DNA of 64,000 nucleotides from Caballeronia sp. NK8 (GCF_018408855.1 NZ_AP024325.1:434001-498000), one strand, 5' to 3'. Numbered from the stretch's first letter, positions 39,939-49,777 are shown. Made by a program: numbers and translations. The notes: a model not told the origin generated them from the sequence alone.

Positions 39939-41357
39939 GTGAAAGAGCCCCATAACACTCGAAAAACCGCCATCGATATAGCGTGCCAGTCGTTCGATTC
40001 GGGCGTGTTTTTGGCCGATTTGCAGCGCCGCGTCGCGGTTCGCACCGAGAGCCAGAACGGGCCGAATGCCGCGCTGCACGCCTATCTGACCGATGAAGTC
40101 AGCGACACGCTCGCGCGTCTCGGCTTCACGGCGCGCGTGATCGAGAACCCCGTCGCCGACGGCCCGCCGTTTCTGATCGCCGAACGGCACGAGTCGGACC
40201 GCGCGCCGACCGTGCTGACCTACGGCCACGGCGATGTCGTGCGCGGCTACGACGAGCAATGGCGCGCGGGCCTGAAGCCGTGGGAGATCGTCGTCGACAA
40301 AGACCGCTGGTACGGTCGCGGCACCGCCGACAACAAGGGCCAGCATTCGGTCAACTTCGCGGCGCTCGCAGCGGTGCTCCAGGCGCGCGACGGCAAGCTC
40401 GGCTACAACGTGAAGGTGATCTTCGAGACCGGCGAGGAAATCGGTTCGCCGGGTCTCGACGAAGTCTGCGCCGCGCACAAGGACGCGCTCGCAGCCGACG
40501 TGTTCATTGCGTCCGATGGCCCGCGCGTCTCGGCGGAGCGACCGACGCTCTTTCTCGGTTCGCGCGGCGGCGTGCCGTTCGAACTGACGGTCGATCTGCG
40601 CGAAGGCGGGCATCACTCGGGCAACTGGGGCGGCGTGCTGCGCAATCCGGCGGTCGTGCTGTCGCATGCGATCGCGAGTCTCGTCGATCGCGACGGGCGC
40701 ATCGCTGTGGAAGGATTGCGGCCGCCGCCGATTTCCGCTGCGGTCCGCGCCGCGCTCGCCGATATCGAACTGGGCCGCGACGAAAGCTCGCCCGAGATCG
40801 ATCCGACCTGGGGCGAACCGGGCCTGACGCCGACCGAACGCGTGATCGGCTGGAATGCGCTCGAAGTGCTCGCGATGAAATCCGGCAACGCCGATGCGCC
40901 CGTCAACGCGATTCCGCCCGCTGCGAAAGCGGTGTGTCAGTTGCGCTTCGTCGTCGGCACGGACTGGGAGAACTTGCAGACGCATCTCGAACGCCATTTC
41001 GCGGCGCACGGCTTCACCGAAGTGAGCGTGAAGGCGACGCGCGGCACGCCCGCGACGCGTCTCGAACTCGACGATCCGTGGGTCCACTGGGCGCTCGATT
41101 CGATGCGCGCGACCACCGGCAAGAAGCCGGCCTTGCTGCCGAATCTCGGCGGCACCGTGCCCAACGACGTCTTCGCGAAAACGCTCGGCCTGCCGACGCT
41201 CTGGGTGCCGCATTCATATCCCGCCTGCAATCAGCACGCGCCGAACGAGCACGTGCTCGCGCCGGTCATGCGCGAATCGCTCGGCCTGATGGCGGGCCTC
41301 TGGTGGGATCTCGGCGAAGCGGGCGAGGCGATCGTCGCCACGCGCAACGCCCGTTGA
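39939..41357 (+). CDS. M20-family metallopeptidase (dipeptidase/acylase type)
   Basis: Cytosolic zinc hydrolase of 472 residues. TVLTYGHGDVV gives the first metal His/Asp, RGTADNKGQH the bridging Asp region and VIFETGEEIGSPG the catalytic Glu pair; the inserted lid domain follows, and PHSYPACNQHAPNEH carries the last His. The GTG at 39939 follows CCGGAGACGTC. It starts an operon with an MHS permease (28 bases apart). Likely to hydrolyse an imported dipeptide, N-acyl or N-carbamoyl amino acid. The next operon deals with aspartate, but a link is speculation. Confidence 0.9.
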   Translation: MKEPHNTRKTAIDIACQSFDSGVFLADLQRRVAVRTESQNGPNAALHAYLTDEVSDTLARLGFTARVIENPVADGPPFLIAERHESDRAPTVLTYGHGDVVRGYDEQWRAGLKPWEIVVDKDRWYGRGTADNKGQHSVNFAALAAVLQARDGKLGYNVKVIFETGEEIGSPGLDEVCAAHKDALAADVFIASDGPRVSAERPTLFLGSRGGVPFELTVDLREGGHHSGNWGGVLRNPAVVLSHAIASLVDRDGRIAVEGLRPPPISAAVRAALADIELGRDESSPEIDPTWGEPGLTPTERVIGWNALEVLAMKSGNADAPVNAIPPAAKAVCQLRFVVGTDWENLQTHLERHFAAHGFTEVSVKATRGTPATRLELDDPWVHWALDSMRATTGKKPALLPNLGGTVPNDVFAKTLGLPTLWVPHSYPACNQHAPNEHVLAPVMRESLGLMAGLWWDLGEAGEAIVATRNAR

Positions 41358-41385
41358 CAGACGACTTCACTCACACGCGGACATC

Positions 41386-42660
41386 ATGAACAAAAAGCCT
41401 CTGAGTCTGACGCAGATCGTGCTCGCGACTTCGGTCGGCAACGCGCTCGAATGGTTCGATATCGCGATCTATGCGTTTTTCGCGGTGTATATCGCGAAGA
41501 ACTTTTTCCCGGCCGCGAACGAGACAGCGTCGATGCTGCTCACCTTCGGCTCGTTCGGCGCATCGTATCTGGTGCGGCCGATCGGCGGCATGGTGCTCGG
41601 CGCCTATGCCGACAAGCGCGGGCGCAAGGCGGCGCTGATGATGTCGGTCGGCCTGATGATGATCGGCACGGCGATCATCGCGGTGATTCCGACTTACGCG
41701 TCGATCGGGCTGATCGCGCCGGCGGGCGTGTTCATCGCGCGTCTGATCCAGGGCTTTTCGGCGGGCGGGGAGTTCGGCGCGTCCACGGCCATGCTGATCG
41801 AGCACGCGCCCGACCGGCGCGGCCTGCTCGCGAGCTGGCAATTCGCGACGCAAGGACTCGCGACCTTGCTCGCGTCGCTCTTCGGTTTCGCGCTCGCCAA
41901 GCTGATGCCCGCCGCCGAACTCGCCGCGTGGGGCTGGCGCATTCCGTTCTTCTTCGGCTTGCTGATCGGGCCGGCGGGCCTGTTCCTGAGGCGCTATCTG
42001 GAAGACGCGACCGATTACACCGAAGCCGAACACACGGCCACGCCGGTGCGCGATGTGTTCGCGCGGCAAAAGACCTTGCTGCTGATTTCGATCGGCGCGC
42101 TGACGGTATCGACGGCAGTGAACTATCTGCTGCAGTACGTGCCGACCTTCGCGATGCGCGAGCTGCATCTCGATGCCTCGACGGGCTTCGCGGCGAGCAC
42201 CGTCGCGGGATTGATGCTGACCTTGGTCACGCCGTTCGCGGGCCATCTGTCGGACAAGATCGGGCGCGTGAAGCAGATGTCGACCGCCGCGTTGCTGCTC
42301 TTCGTGACGGGGTATCCGGCGTTCGCGTATGTCGTCGGGCATGTGTCGGTGCCGGCGCTGTTCGCGCTCGTCGCGTGGCTCGCGCTGCTCAAGGCGATCT
42401 ACTTCGGCGCGTTGCCGGCGCTGATGTCGGAGATCTTTCCCGTGTCGACGCGCGCGACGGGCATGTCGATCGGCTATAACATCGGCGTGACGGTGTTCGG
42501 CGGCTTCACGCCCGCGATCATCATCTGGCTGCTGAGCGCGACCGGCAGCAAGGCGGCGCCAAGCTTCTACATGATGTTCACGGCGATGATCAGTCTCGCG
42601 GCGCTGGCTGCGGTGAGCCGGGGCAAGGGCGGGATGGGGGCGTTGCGCGTCGCGGCGTGA
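41386..42660 (+). CDS. MHS-family MFS permease
   Basis: Inner-membrane permease of 424 residues, 12 helices. It has GNALEWFDIAIYAFFAVYIAKNFF, ADKRGRKAAL and RLIQGFSAGGEFGASTAML, all standard for the metabolite:H+ symporters. It shares the operon and the divergent LysR with the M20 peptidase and presumably imports that enzyme's substrate. It is similar in layout to the truncated permease at the left edge of the window. Confidence 0.92.
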   Translation: MNKKPLSLTQIVLATSVGNALEWFDIAIYAFFAVYIAKNFFPAANETASMLLTFGSFGASYLVRPIGGMVLGAYADKRGRKAALMMSVGLMMIGTAIIAVIPTYASIGLIAPAGVFIARLIQGFSAGGEFGASTAMLIEHAPDRRGLLASWQFATQGLATLLASLFGFALAKLMPAAELAAWGWRIPFFFGLLIGPAGLFLRRYLEDATDYTEAEHTATPVRDVFARQKTLLLISIGALTVSTAVNYLLQYVPTFAMRELHLDASTGFAASTVAGLMLTLVTPFAGHLSDKIGRVKQMSTAALLLFVTGYPAFAYVVGHVSVPALFALVAWLALLKAIYFGALPALMSEIFPVSTRATGMSIGYNIGVTVFGGFTPAIIIWLLSATGSKAAPSFYMMFTAMISLAALAAVSRGKGGMGALRVAA

Positions 42661-42666
42661 GGGCGG

Positions 42667-42690
42667 CTGCCCGCCGCATGCAGCGGGCAG
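42667..42690. terminator. Stem-loop between convergent MHS permease and aspD
   Basis: Perfect 8-bp stem CTGCCCGC (42667-42674) and GCGGGCAG (42683-42690). No T-tract on either side, so its role as a terminator is uncertain. Confidence 0.4.
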
Positions 42691-42707
42691 TCCTCGCACA
42701 GCCGTCC

Positions 42708-44357
42708 TTACTTGACCTCTTTTCTCTCGATCTTCTTGCCCGTCTCCTTGATGTAGCGCTCGACATACTCGTCGGTGAGCTTGCGGATCGCGCGTCCGAT
42801 CTTCCGGTAGTCGGACTCGTTGAGATTCGCGAGCGATACACGCCCCGACGGATGCTTCGTGCCGAAGCCCATGCCCGGCAGCAGCACGACGCGCGCGTCG
42901 GTCGCCAGACGGAACAGCAGTTCCGACGCCTCGGTGTGCTTGAGCAGCCAGTCGACGAATTCGCGCCCGTACGCACGCTCGCCGAAATACTCCATGTCGA
43001 TGATCGAGTAGTAGTCGACCTGATTCGCGTCCTTTTCGTCGAACGCAATGCCGATCTCTTCATAAAGCGCGCGCTTGCGGCTGCGGATCAGGCGCTTGAG
43101 CGCGTCCTTGTAGGCATCCGGCGTGTCCATCAGCGAGAACAGCGAGAACAGCACCATCTGCACTTGCTGAGGCGTCGACAGTCCCGCGGTGTGATTCAGC
43201 GCGACAGTGCGGCTGTCCGCAACCAGCCGGTCGATGAACTTCAGCTTGTCCGGCTCGGTCGTGATCGACTCGTAGCGATGGTGCAGGATCTTCTTCGTGT
43301 CCTTCGGCAACTCGGAAATCAGCTTGTCGAGGATGTTGTCCTTGTGCGTCGCGATCGTGCCGAGCCGCCAGCCCGTCGCGCCGAAATACTTCGAGTACGA
43401 GTAGACGAGAATCGTGTTCTTCGGCGCGAGCGCGAACAGCGACACGAAGTCGTCGGCGAAGGTGCCGTACACATCGTCCGTCAGCAGGATCAGATCGGGG
43501 CGTTCCTTGACGATCTGCGCAATGTATTCGAGGCTCTCGTCGCTGATCCTCACAGAGGGCGGATTGCTCGGGTTCACGAGGAAGAACGCCTTCACCTTCG
43601 GATCGCGCAGCTTGTCGAGTTCGGCCTTCGAGTATTGCCAGTTGTTCTCGACATCGGCGTCCAGATTCACGACTTTCAGGTCGTACTCGCCGAGCGTCGG
43701 AATCTCGATGTACGGCGTGAAGATCGGGCGGCCGAGCGCGATGGTGTCGCCCGCCTTGATCAGATGGTTCTGCTTCATCGTGTTGAAGATGTACGTCATC
43801 GCGGCCGTGCCGCCTTCGACGGCGAAGATGTCGAACTCGCCGACGAACGGATACTTGCCGATCATCTCGCGCCGCAGATATTGCCCGACGATGACTTCCG
43901 AGAGCTTGAGCATCCGGTCCGGCACCGGATAGTTCGACGCGAGAATGCCTTCGCACATCTCATAGAGGAAATCGTTGCCCGACAGGCCGAGCTGATCGCG
44001 CACATACGACACCGCGCCCGCGAGAAACGCGATGCCGGGCACGCCCTTGTTCTCGCGCAGGAACAACTCGAAGCGCTCGCTCAGCCCTTCACGCTTCGGA
44101 AAACCGCCGACGCCCTCGGGCATGTACGCGAACGAGCGCTCCGACTCGCGCATCGCAAAGAGACCGAGCTGCCAGAAGCCGTGGCGCGGAATCGTCGCGA
44201 GAAAGTTCGGGTTGCCGCGTCCGGCGTTCAGCATCGAGATATTGGCCGGACGTTCGACCGCTCCGCCGCCCGCCGCCTTGATCAGCTCGTCTTTCAGTTC
44301 GAACGGACTCAATGCCTGCAGCGCTGCCTGATCCTTGCTCTTGTTGGCCTTTGCCAT
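42708..44357 (-). CDS. aspD: L-aspartate 4-decarboxylase (bifunctional with aspartate aminotransferase)
   Basis: PLP enzyme of 549 residues, the length of AspD (about 530-550) rather than of ordinary aminotransferases. Opening MLNAGRGNPNFLATIPR, substrate-binding FLVNPSNPPS, PLP-contacting TDDVYGTFADDF and the lysine in SYSKYFGATGWRLG (Lys323) are all present. Reaction: L-aspartate to L-alanine and CO2, consuming a proton. Start 44357 has a GGAGAA ribosome-binding site. It lies 22 bases after the first AspT-type exchanger gene, the arrangement known from aspartate/alanine proton-motive cycles. Confidence 0.94.
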   Translation of the reverse strand: MAKANKSKDQAALQALSPFELKDELIKAAGGGAVERPANISMLNAGRGNPNFLATIPRHGFWQLGLFAMRESERSFAYMPEGVGGFPKREGLSERFELFLRENKGVPGIAFLAGAVSYVRDQLGLSGNDFLYEMCEGILASNYPVPDRMLKLSEVIVGQYLRREMIGKYPFVGEFDIFAVEGGTAAMTYIFNTMKQNHLIKAGDTIALGRPIFTPYIEIPTLGEYDLKVVNLDADVENNWQYSKAELDKLRDPKVKAFFLVNPSNPPSVRISDESLEYIAQIVKERPDLILLTDDVYGTFADDFVSLFALAPKNTILVYSYSKYFGATGWRLGTIATHKDNILDKLISELPKDTKKILHHRYESITTEPDKLKFIDRLVADSRTVALNHTAGLSTPQQVQMVLFSLFSLMDTPDAYKDALKRLIRSRKRALYEEIGIAFDEKDANQVDYYSIIDMEYFGERAYGREFVDWLLKHTEASELLFRLATDARVVLLPGMGFGTKHPSGRVSLANLNESDYRKIGRAIRKLTDEYVERYIKETGKKIERKEVK

Positions 44358-44379
44358 GATGCGTTCTCCAGTGAAAGAT

Positions 44380-46065
44380 TCAAACCAGACCGACGACGAG
44401 CGGTCCCAATAATGTGAGCAGCACGTTCGCGATCGCGTAGGTGATTGCGAACGGGACGGTCGGCACGGCGCTTTCGGCCTTGTCCAGCACGCCGCCGAAA
44501 GCCGGGTTCGCGCTGCGCGAGCCGGACAGCGCACCCGCCAGAATCGCCGCGTTGTCGTACTTCAGCACGTAGCGACCGAACAGCATCGTGAGCAGCAGCG
44601 GGACCATCGTCACGACCACGCCGAGCAGGAAGATCGTGACGCCGAGCTGCTTGATCGTCGTCACGGCCTGCAATCCCGAGTTCAGACCGACCACCGCGAC
44701 GAACGCCGCCAGCCCGAAGTCCTGCAACAGGCGCGATGCGGCGGGCGGCATCACGCCGTACATCGGATGCTTGCCGCGCATCCAGCCGAACACGAGGCCC
44801 GCGAGCAGGCAGCCGCCGCCCGACCCGAGCGTGAGCGGCACGCCGCCGATATTGACCACGACCAGCCCGATCAACAGGCCCACGAACATGCCGACGCCCA
44901 TATAGATGAAGTCGGTCTTGATCGAGTAGGGCAGCTCGTAGCCCGTCGCCTCCACCGCGCGCTTCGTGTCTTTCGCGGAGCCGAAGTAGGTGAGCACGTC
45001 GCCGTGTTCGAGCTGTGTCTCGGGCAGAATCGGCACCGGCTGGCCGACGCGCGTGATGCTTTCGAGGAAGACGCCGTGGCGCAGATCGCGGTCGACGGTC
45101 TCGCGCACTTTCTGGATCGTCGTGTGGTTCAGGCCTTTCGCGGTGAACACGGCCTGGCGCGTCTGCATGACCGCGCTGACATCGGTGACGTCCGATATTT
45201 CCGTGCCGATCCTGGGCGCGACGGGCACCATGCCCTCGCGCCGCCCGACCACGAGCACGATGTCATCGGCGGCGAGCACGACGTCCGGCCCCGGCTCGAT
45301 CTCCTTGCCCGCGCGCCGGATCTTCTCGACCGACACGAAATCTTGCGCCGCCATTTCGATCTCGGAGACCTTGCGTCCCGCCGCCGGTCCGACCCTGAAC
45401 GCCCGTCCGACCAGTTCGGGCAGCGCCGCGAGTTGCCCCGGCCCGCGCGACGGCGTGCCGCCCGCGAGCTTCGCTTCGGCATCGAGCGCGGCGGAGCGCA
45501 GGTCGCGTCCCATGAACTTCGGCAGGATGTTCACGCACACGATGATCGCGCCGAGCGAGCCGAACACGTAGGTCACCGCGTACGCAATGGCGACGTCCGA
45601 CTGCAGCGATTTCACTTCTTCGGCGGGCAGGCCGAGCCGCGCGATGGCATCGCCCGCCGTGCCGATGATGGCTGACTGCGTGAGCGCGCCGCCTGCGAGG
45701 CCCGCTGCGAGCCCCTTGTTCAGATGGAAAATCTTCGCGCAGATGATGACGGTCACGAGCGCCGATACGGCCAGAAACACCGCCATCGCGATTTCACGCA
45801 GCGTCTTGCGGTTGAGCGAGTTGAAAAAGCCCGGCCCCGAGTCGTAGCCGACCGCGTAGATGAAGACGGCGAACATCACCGCTTTCACGCCGTTGTCGAT
45901 CGACACGCCCGCCTGGCTGATCACCACGGCCGCCAGCAGCGAGCCGCCCACGCCGCCGAGCTGGAACTTGCCGAAGTTGATCTGGCCGATGAAATACCCC
46001 ACGGCCAGCGACAGGAACAACGCTATCTCGGGTGACTTGTGAAAGATGTTGTGTATCCAGTCCAT
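44380..46065 (-). CDS. aspT: Aspartate:alanine exchanger, AspT type (first copy)
   Basis: Inner-membrane exchanger of 561 residues. Hydrophobic halves at both ends (LFLSLAVGYFIGQINFGKFQLGGVGGSLLAA; LGSGGGCLLAGLVFGWMRGKHP in parts) flank a central cytoplasmic region with two TrkA_C-like domains (VGRAFRVGPAAGRKVSEIE; YFGSAKDTKRA). The GGxC/GxGGG repeats are those of the AAEx family. It would take up aspartate and release alanine, with decarboxylation by AspD making the cycle energy-yielding. 22 bases before aspD. Confidence 0.92.
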   Translation of the reverse strand: MDWIHNIFHKSPEIALFLSLAVGYFIGQINFGKFQLGGVGGSLLAAVVISQAGVSIDNGVKAVMFAVFIYAVGYDSGPGFFNSLNRKTLREIAMAVFLAVSALVTVIICAKIFHLNKGLAAGLAGGALTQSAIIGTAGDAIARLGLPAEEVKSLQSDVAIAYAVTYVFGSLGAIIVCVNILPKFMGRDLRSAALDAEAKLAGGTPSRGPGQLAALPELVGRAFRVGPAAGRKVSEIEMAAQDFVSVEKIRRAGKEIEPGPDVVLAADDIVLVVGRREGMVPVAPRIGTEISDVTDVSAVMQTRQAVFTAKGLNHTTIQKVRETVDRDLRHGVFLESITRVGQPVPILPETQLEHGDVLTYFGSAKDTKRAVEATGYELPYSIKTDFIYMGVGMFVGLLIGLVVVNIGGVPLTLGSGGGCLLAGLVFGWMRGKHPMYGVMPPAASRLLQDFGLAAFVAVVGLNSGLQAVTTIKQLGVTIFLLGVVVTMVPLLLTMLFGRYVLKYDNAAILAGALSGSRSANPAFGGVLDKAESAVPTVPFAITYAIANVLLTLLGPLVVGLV

Positions 46066-46194
46066 CGTGCCCTCTCATTGAAAACGCGAACATGTACTAT
46101 GCACCGATGTGGTGCTGTCTTCCTTGCTCAATCGCAAAGCCGCGCCTCCCTGACGATCGACGCCGGTTGTGTCCAATTGGCGCATGGCGCCCCT

Positions 46195-47883
46195 TCAGCC
46201 CTGGAACTGCGCGGCCAACCCGACGACCACCGGCCCCATCAGCGGCAACAGAATGTTCGACAGCGCATAGGTGATCGTGTAGCCGATGACGGGCGTCGAA
46301 TTGCCGGTGACGGCCACGAGCGCGCTGATCGCGGGCGTGCTGCACTGCTGGCCGGCGATTGCCCCGAGCAGCATCGGCGGATCGAGTTTCAGGAACATCC
46401 TGCCGATCCACAGCGAAAGCAGACCCGGCACCAGCACCATCAGAATGCCGACGACCGGCAGCGCGAGGCCGTACTGATGCACGAGCTTGATCGCATCCGG
46501 CCCGGCCGAAAGGCCGACTGCGGCGATGAAGGTCGCGAGCCCGAAGTCCTTTAGGATCTGCGCTGCCGCCGGCGGCAGCGAACCGACGATCGGATGGAAC
46601 GAGCGGATCCACCCGAACAGCAGTCCCGACAGCAGACATCCGCCGCCCGTGCCGAGCGCGAGCGTGACGCCGCCGAACGTGCCCGACAGCCGGCCGATCG
46701 CCATGCCGACCAGCACGCCCAGGCCGAGATACACGAAGTCGGTCTTCAAGGTGGCCGGCAGCAGATAACCGAGCCGCTGCGCGCCGCGCAGCACGTCGGC
46801 CTTCGCGCCGACCAGCGTCAGCACGTCGCCGCGATTGAGCACGGTGCCGGGCAGCGCGGGCACGCGGTTCTCCATCCGCGTCACGGCCGCGATGTAGATG
46901 CCGCGTCCCTGCGCGGGGTCCGCGCGCTCGCGCAACTGACGGATCGTCGCGCCGTGGGCGTCCTTGCGCGTGAGCACGACGTCGACCATGTCGGCGAGCG
47001 CCGTCGAAAAATGATGACCCGACGCGACCTCTTCACCGAGCGTCGGCGCTGCCTCGATCAGCGCCTCGCGCCGCCCGCCGACCAGCACGAGATCGTCAGC
47101 CGCGAGCATCAGGTCAGGCGCGACGGCCAGCGGCGCGCCGCCGCGCTCGATCTGCTCGACGGTCAGGTTGTGGCCGTATTGCGCCTCGAACGCGCCGACC
47201 GTGATGCCCGCCGCGCGGCCCACGCGAAACGCGCGCCCCACGAGCGCGGGCGCGGCGAGCCGCTCGCCATCGCCCAGCGAATCGCCGCCGCCGAGCTTGC
47301 GCCACACGCGCTCGGCTTCTTCGCGCAGATCGACGCGCATCAGCAGCGCCGCGAACTGACTCGTGAAGAGCACGATGGTGATAAGCCCGAACAGATAGCT
47401 GACGCTGTAGGCGGTGACGATATTCGCCTGCAGGCGCAGCGTGTCGGCGTCGGGCAAGCCGAGCTTCGAGACAGCTTCCGACGCCGTGCCGATCACGGCC
47501 GATTCGGTCGCCGCGCCCGCCAGCAGCCCCGCTGCCGTGCCGGGATCGAGATGCAGCAGCGCGACGGCGAGCAACACGAGCACGAGCACCGAGACGATTT
47601 CGACGATAGACAGAACCCCATAGCGCCAGCCGCGCCCGACATTGGCGAAGAACTGCGGGCCACCGGTGAAGCCGAGCGCGAAGATGAAGAGCGCGAACGC
47701 GACGTTCTTGAGGTCGGGTGACAGGCGCGCACCCGTCTGGCCGAGCAGCAGCGAAACGATGAGCGTGCCGCACACGCCGCCCAACTGGATCGGGCCGATC
47801 TTGAAAGAGCCAATCAGATATCCGAATGCAAGACTCGCGAACAACGCAATTTCCGGCTGAGACCTGAACAATTCAGCGATCAT
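46195..47883 (-). CDS. Aspartate:alanine exchanger-like protein, AspT type (second copy)
   Basis: Exchanger of 562 residues with the same plan as its neighbour: MIAELFRSQPEIALFASLAFGYLIGSFKIGPIQLGGVCGTLI, two TrkA_C-like central domains and LGTGGGCLLSGLLFGWIRSFHP (in parts). Sequences of the two copies are similar in layout but clearly diverged (for example QPEIAL against SPEIAL at the N-terminus). The gap to the first copy is 129 bases. It may form a heteromer, use another substrate pair, or be a paralogue with different affinity. Confidence 0.9.
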   Translation of the reverse strand: MIAELFRSQPEIALFASLAFGYLIGSFKIGPIQLGGVCGTLIVSLLLGQTGARLSPDLKNVAFALFIFALGFTGGPQFFANVGRGWRYGVLSIVEIVSVLVLVLLAVALLHLDPGTAAGLLAGAATESAVIGTASEAVSKLGLPDADTLRLQANIVTAYSVSYLFGLITIVLFTSQFAALLMRVDLREEAERVWRKLGGGDSLGDGERLAAPALVGRAFRVGRAAGITVGAFEAQYGHNLTVEQIERGGAPLAVAPDLMLAADDLVLVGGRREALIEAAPTLGEEVASGHHFSTALADMVDVVLTRKDAHGATIRQLRERADPAQGRGIYIAAVTRMENRVPALPGTVLNRGDVLTLVGAKADVLRGAQRLGYLLPATLKTDFVYLGLGVLVGMAIGRLSGTFGGVTLALGTGGGCLLSGLLFGWIRSFHPIVGSLPPAAAQILKDFGLATFIAAVGLSAGPDAIKLVHQYGLALPVVGILMVLVPGLLSLWIGRMFLKLDPPMLLGAIAGQQCSTPAISALVAVTGNSTPVIGYTITYALSNILLPLMGPVVVGLAAQFQG

Positions 47884-48207
47884 CTACGCGTCCCCGGAAA
47901 TTTCGTCTATTCGAATGGATTGCTTTTAAATTCCATACGGAAATTTCAACTGACTTTCCAGCCTGAAATGCGCGCGAAGCCTTGACGACGCCAACTTAGA
48001 GGCGTCGTCGTTGGTACCGATAATCTAATTACGCAATATAGGCATTCGATTAAATCTATGAAAAATATATTATTGATAGTTGTGAATCGAGTTTCACGAT
48101 GAATCTAAAGATATCCGCCGACATGCCGATATCGACGTGTACGGATATTCACGTCTGACCGGCCACGCGCGGCCGGTCTTCTTGGTGCAAACGGAGTTCG
48201 CTCTTTC
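47884..48207. other. AT-rich spacer between the asp operon and the next gene
   Basis: 324 bases, no gene. It contains two copies of CGGAAATTTC (47895-47904, 47938-47947), a perfect inverted repeat GACGACGCC-N8-GGCGTCGTC (47984-47992 with 48001-48009), and a strongly AT-rich stretch at about 48015-48110 that is unlike the rest of the window. Confidence 0.6.
47895..47947. promoter_or_regulatory. Paired CGGAAATTTC sites upstream of the asp operon
   Basis: Two exact copies of CGGAAATTTC, with self-palindromic core GAAATTTC, start at 47895 and 47938, 43 bases apart (about four helical turns). The nearer copy ends 12 bases from the exchanger start codon, a position that overlaps ribosome or promoter-proximal binding. 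Confidence 0.4.
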
Positions 48208-49425
48208 ATGGCGTTGCTTTTTCTCGTGGCCCTGTTCCTCGCCTGGCCGACGACCGGCCTGTCTCTGATCGCCTACGTCGCCATCCTGCTCGGTCGCGGT
48301 TATCTGCGAGGCAAGGCGGCGAAAACCCGCGCCGCCTATCTGGACGCGCAAGCCAGCGCCCGCGCGGCCGCGCAGGCGGGCAGCGCCACGTTGCCGACAT
48401 CGATTCTCAACCCGGCGTTTCAGAAGCAGCTCGTGATCGAGACGACCAAGGCGGCCGTCGACGCCGGCATGTCGGCGGAACAGGCGAAGACGTGGTTTTC
48501 GCAACAGCGCGTGGCCAACGCGGTGATGACCGCAGCCGCCAGCTTTGAAAAGGAAGGCTTCAGCCATTCCGCGCAGATCGTGGGCGCTGCCGATTTCACG
48601 AAAGATTTCGCGCGCGCACACCTTCATGCAGCGAACGATGCATGCGAAGAAAAGGGCGATCACGACGCTGCACATGAAAAAGGCAAGGCGCTCTTCGAAC
48701 AGGGAATGCGCCATGCGCTGCAATTCCGGTCCACGGAAGCGATCGATTGCTACACGCGTTCCATCGAGGCAAGCGCGAATCCGGCGCCGTACATCAATCG
48801 GGCGAATCTTTTCGGCAAGCGAATCCGGCACTTCGAAGCATTGCAGGATCTTCTCGAAGCGAAGCGGCTCGACGAAGAACAGGCCAACGAATTCCCGACA
48901 GAAATCGCACGCGAGCTCGAACATGCGAATCTGGTCACGCTCGGTTATCGGAATGGCTTTCGCGAGAAGCTGATCGAGGAACTCAAGGACGGCGACACAC
49001 ACGAGATCGCCGGAAGAATGCTGTGCGTGTGCTTCGGGATCGAACCCGGCCGATGGAAGTACAACACGTATGACCAGCCGTTCGTCGAATATCACTTCTT
49101 CAATGAACTGGACAACGTGTCGCGATTCGACGATCGGAAGCGCTATCCGGATGTCGCGGAATTCATCGACGCTTACCCGGCTGATTTCATCGCAATGAAA
49201 GTCGATGCCTGCCCCGATGCGCAGGCGTATCGGGACATCGAGGTGAAACTGCATAGCCTGCTGTGCTCCTATGATGAGCGGGACATGCAGCGGCTACGCA
49301 ATTCGATGCTCTATCAGATCCACTGCAAGCTTCTGGAGCGGGATTTCGGCGATATGTGGATGAGTTTTGCGTCGGAATGCGAGGGCGTCACGCGGGAGGC
49401 CGCTGAGTTCAGGCAAAGGGAATAG
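48208..49425 (+). CDS. Hypothetical membrane-anchored protein with TPR-like region
   Basis: A 405-residue protein, family not recognised. One N-terminal membrane helix (MALLFLVALFLAWPTTGLSLIAYVAILLG), then a helical stalk and a central TPR-like stretch (KGKALFEQGMRHALQFRSTEAIDCYTRSIEASANPAPYINRANLF in parts), followed by a domain with WKYNTYDQPFVEYHFFNELDN and several cysteines. It sits between the asp operon and a toxin-antitoxin pair, behind an AT-rich leader. It probably holds a protein partner at the membrane; nothing more can be said. Confidence 0.7.
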   Translation: MALLFLVALFLAWPTTGLSLIAYVAILLGRGYLRGKAAKTRAAYLDAQASARAAAQAGSATLPTSILNPAFQKQLVIETTKAAVDAGMSAEQAKTWFSQQRVANAVMTAAASFEKEGFSHSAQIVGAADFTKDFARAHLHAANDACEEKGDHDAAHEKGKALFEQGMRHALQFRSTEAIDCYTRSIEASANPAPYINRANLFGKRIRHFEALQDLLEAKRLDEEQANEFPTEIARELEHANLVTLGYRNGFREKLIEELKDGDTHEIAGRMLCVCFGIEPGRWKYNTYDQPFVEYHFFNELDNVSRFDDRKRYPDVAEFIDAYPADFIAMKVDACPDAQAYRDIEVKLHSLLCSYDERDMQRLRNSMLYQIHCKLLERDFGDMWMSFASECEGVTREAAEFRQRE

Positions 49426-49470
49426 CAGCGTCTGCGTCTCCCAGCGGCCGTTGAGTCTTCGACAGATAAC

Positions 49471-49767
49471 TTAGAGATGTGCGCGCTCGACCTTCGGCAT
49501 GCCTTTCGATCGCGCCTGCCACAAATCGTAGGTTGCCTGCCGGGCCAGCCACAGATCCGCACGTCCGCCATTCTCCACGCCGAGCCAGCCCTCGATCCGA
49601 AGTGCCATTTCGGGCGAGACGCCGGCGCGCTCGTTCAGCACGCGCGACAACGCCACGCGCGTAACGCCGAGTTGCTCAGCCGCTTGAGTAACCGTTAAAC
49701 CAAGCTCGGGAAGGACGTCTTCCCGAAGCGTTTCACCCGGGTGCGGCGGGTTGAACATTTGAGTCAT
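49471..49767 (-). CDS. higA: HigA-type antitoxin
   Basis: A 98-residue XRE-family antitoxin. PPHPGETLREDVLPELGLTVTQAAEQLGVTRVALSRVLN is the HigA signature with its helix-turn-helix, followed by SPEMALRIEGWLGV. It follows the toxin gene by ten bases, the usual higBA order. It binds and neutralises HigB and represses the operon, probably at the palindrome 50119-50144. Confidence 0.93.
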   Translation of the reverse strand: MTQMFNPPHPGETLREDVLPELGLTVTQAAEQLGVTRVALSRVLNERAGVSPEMALRIEGWLGVENGGRADLWLARQATYDLWQARSKGMPKVERAHL

Positions 49768-49777
49768 ATTCCGAACC

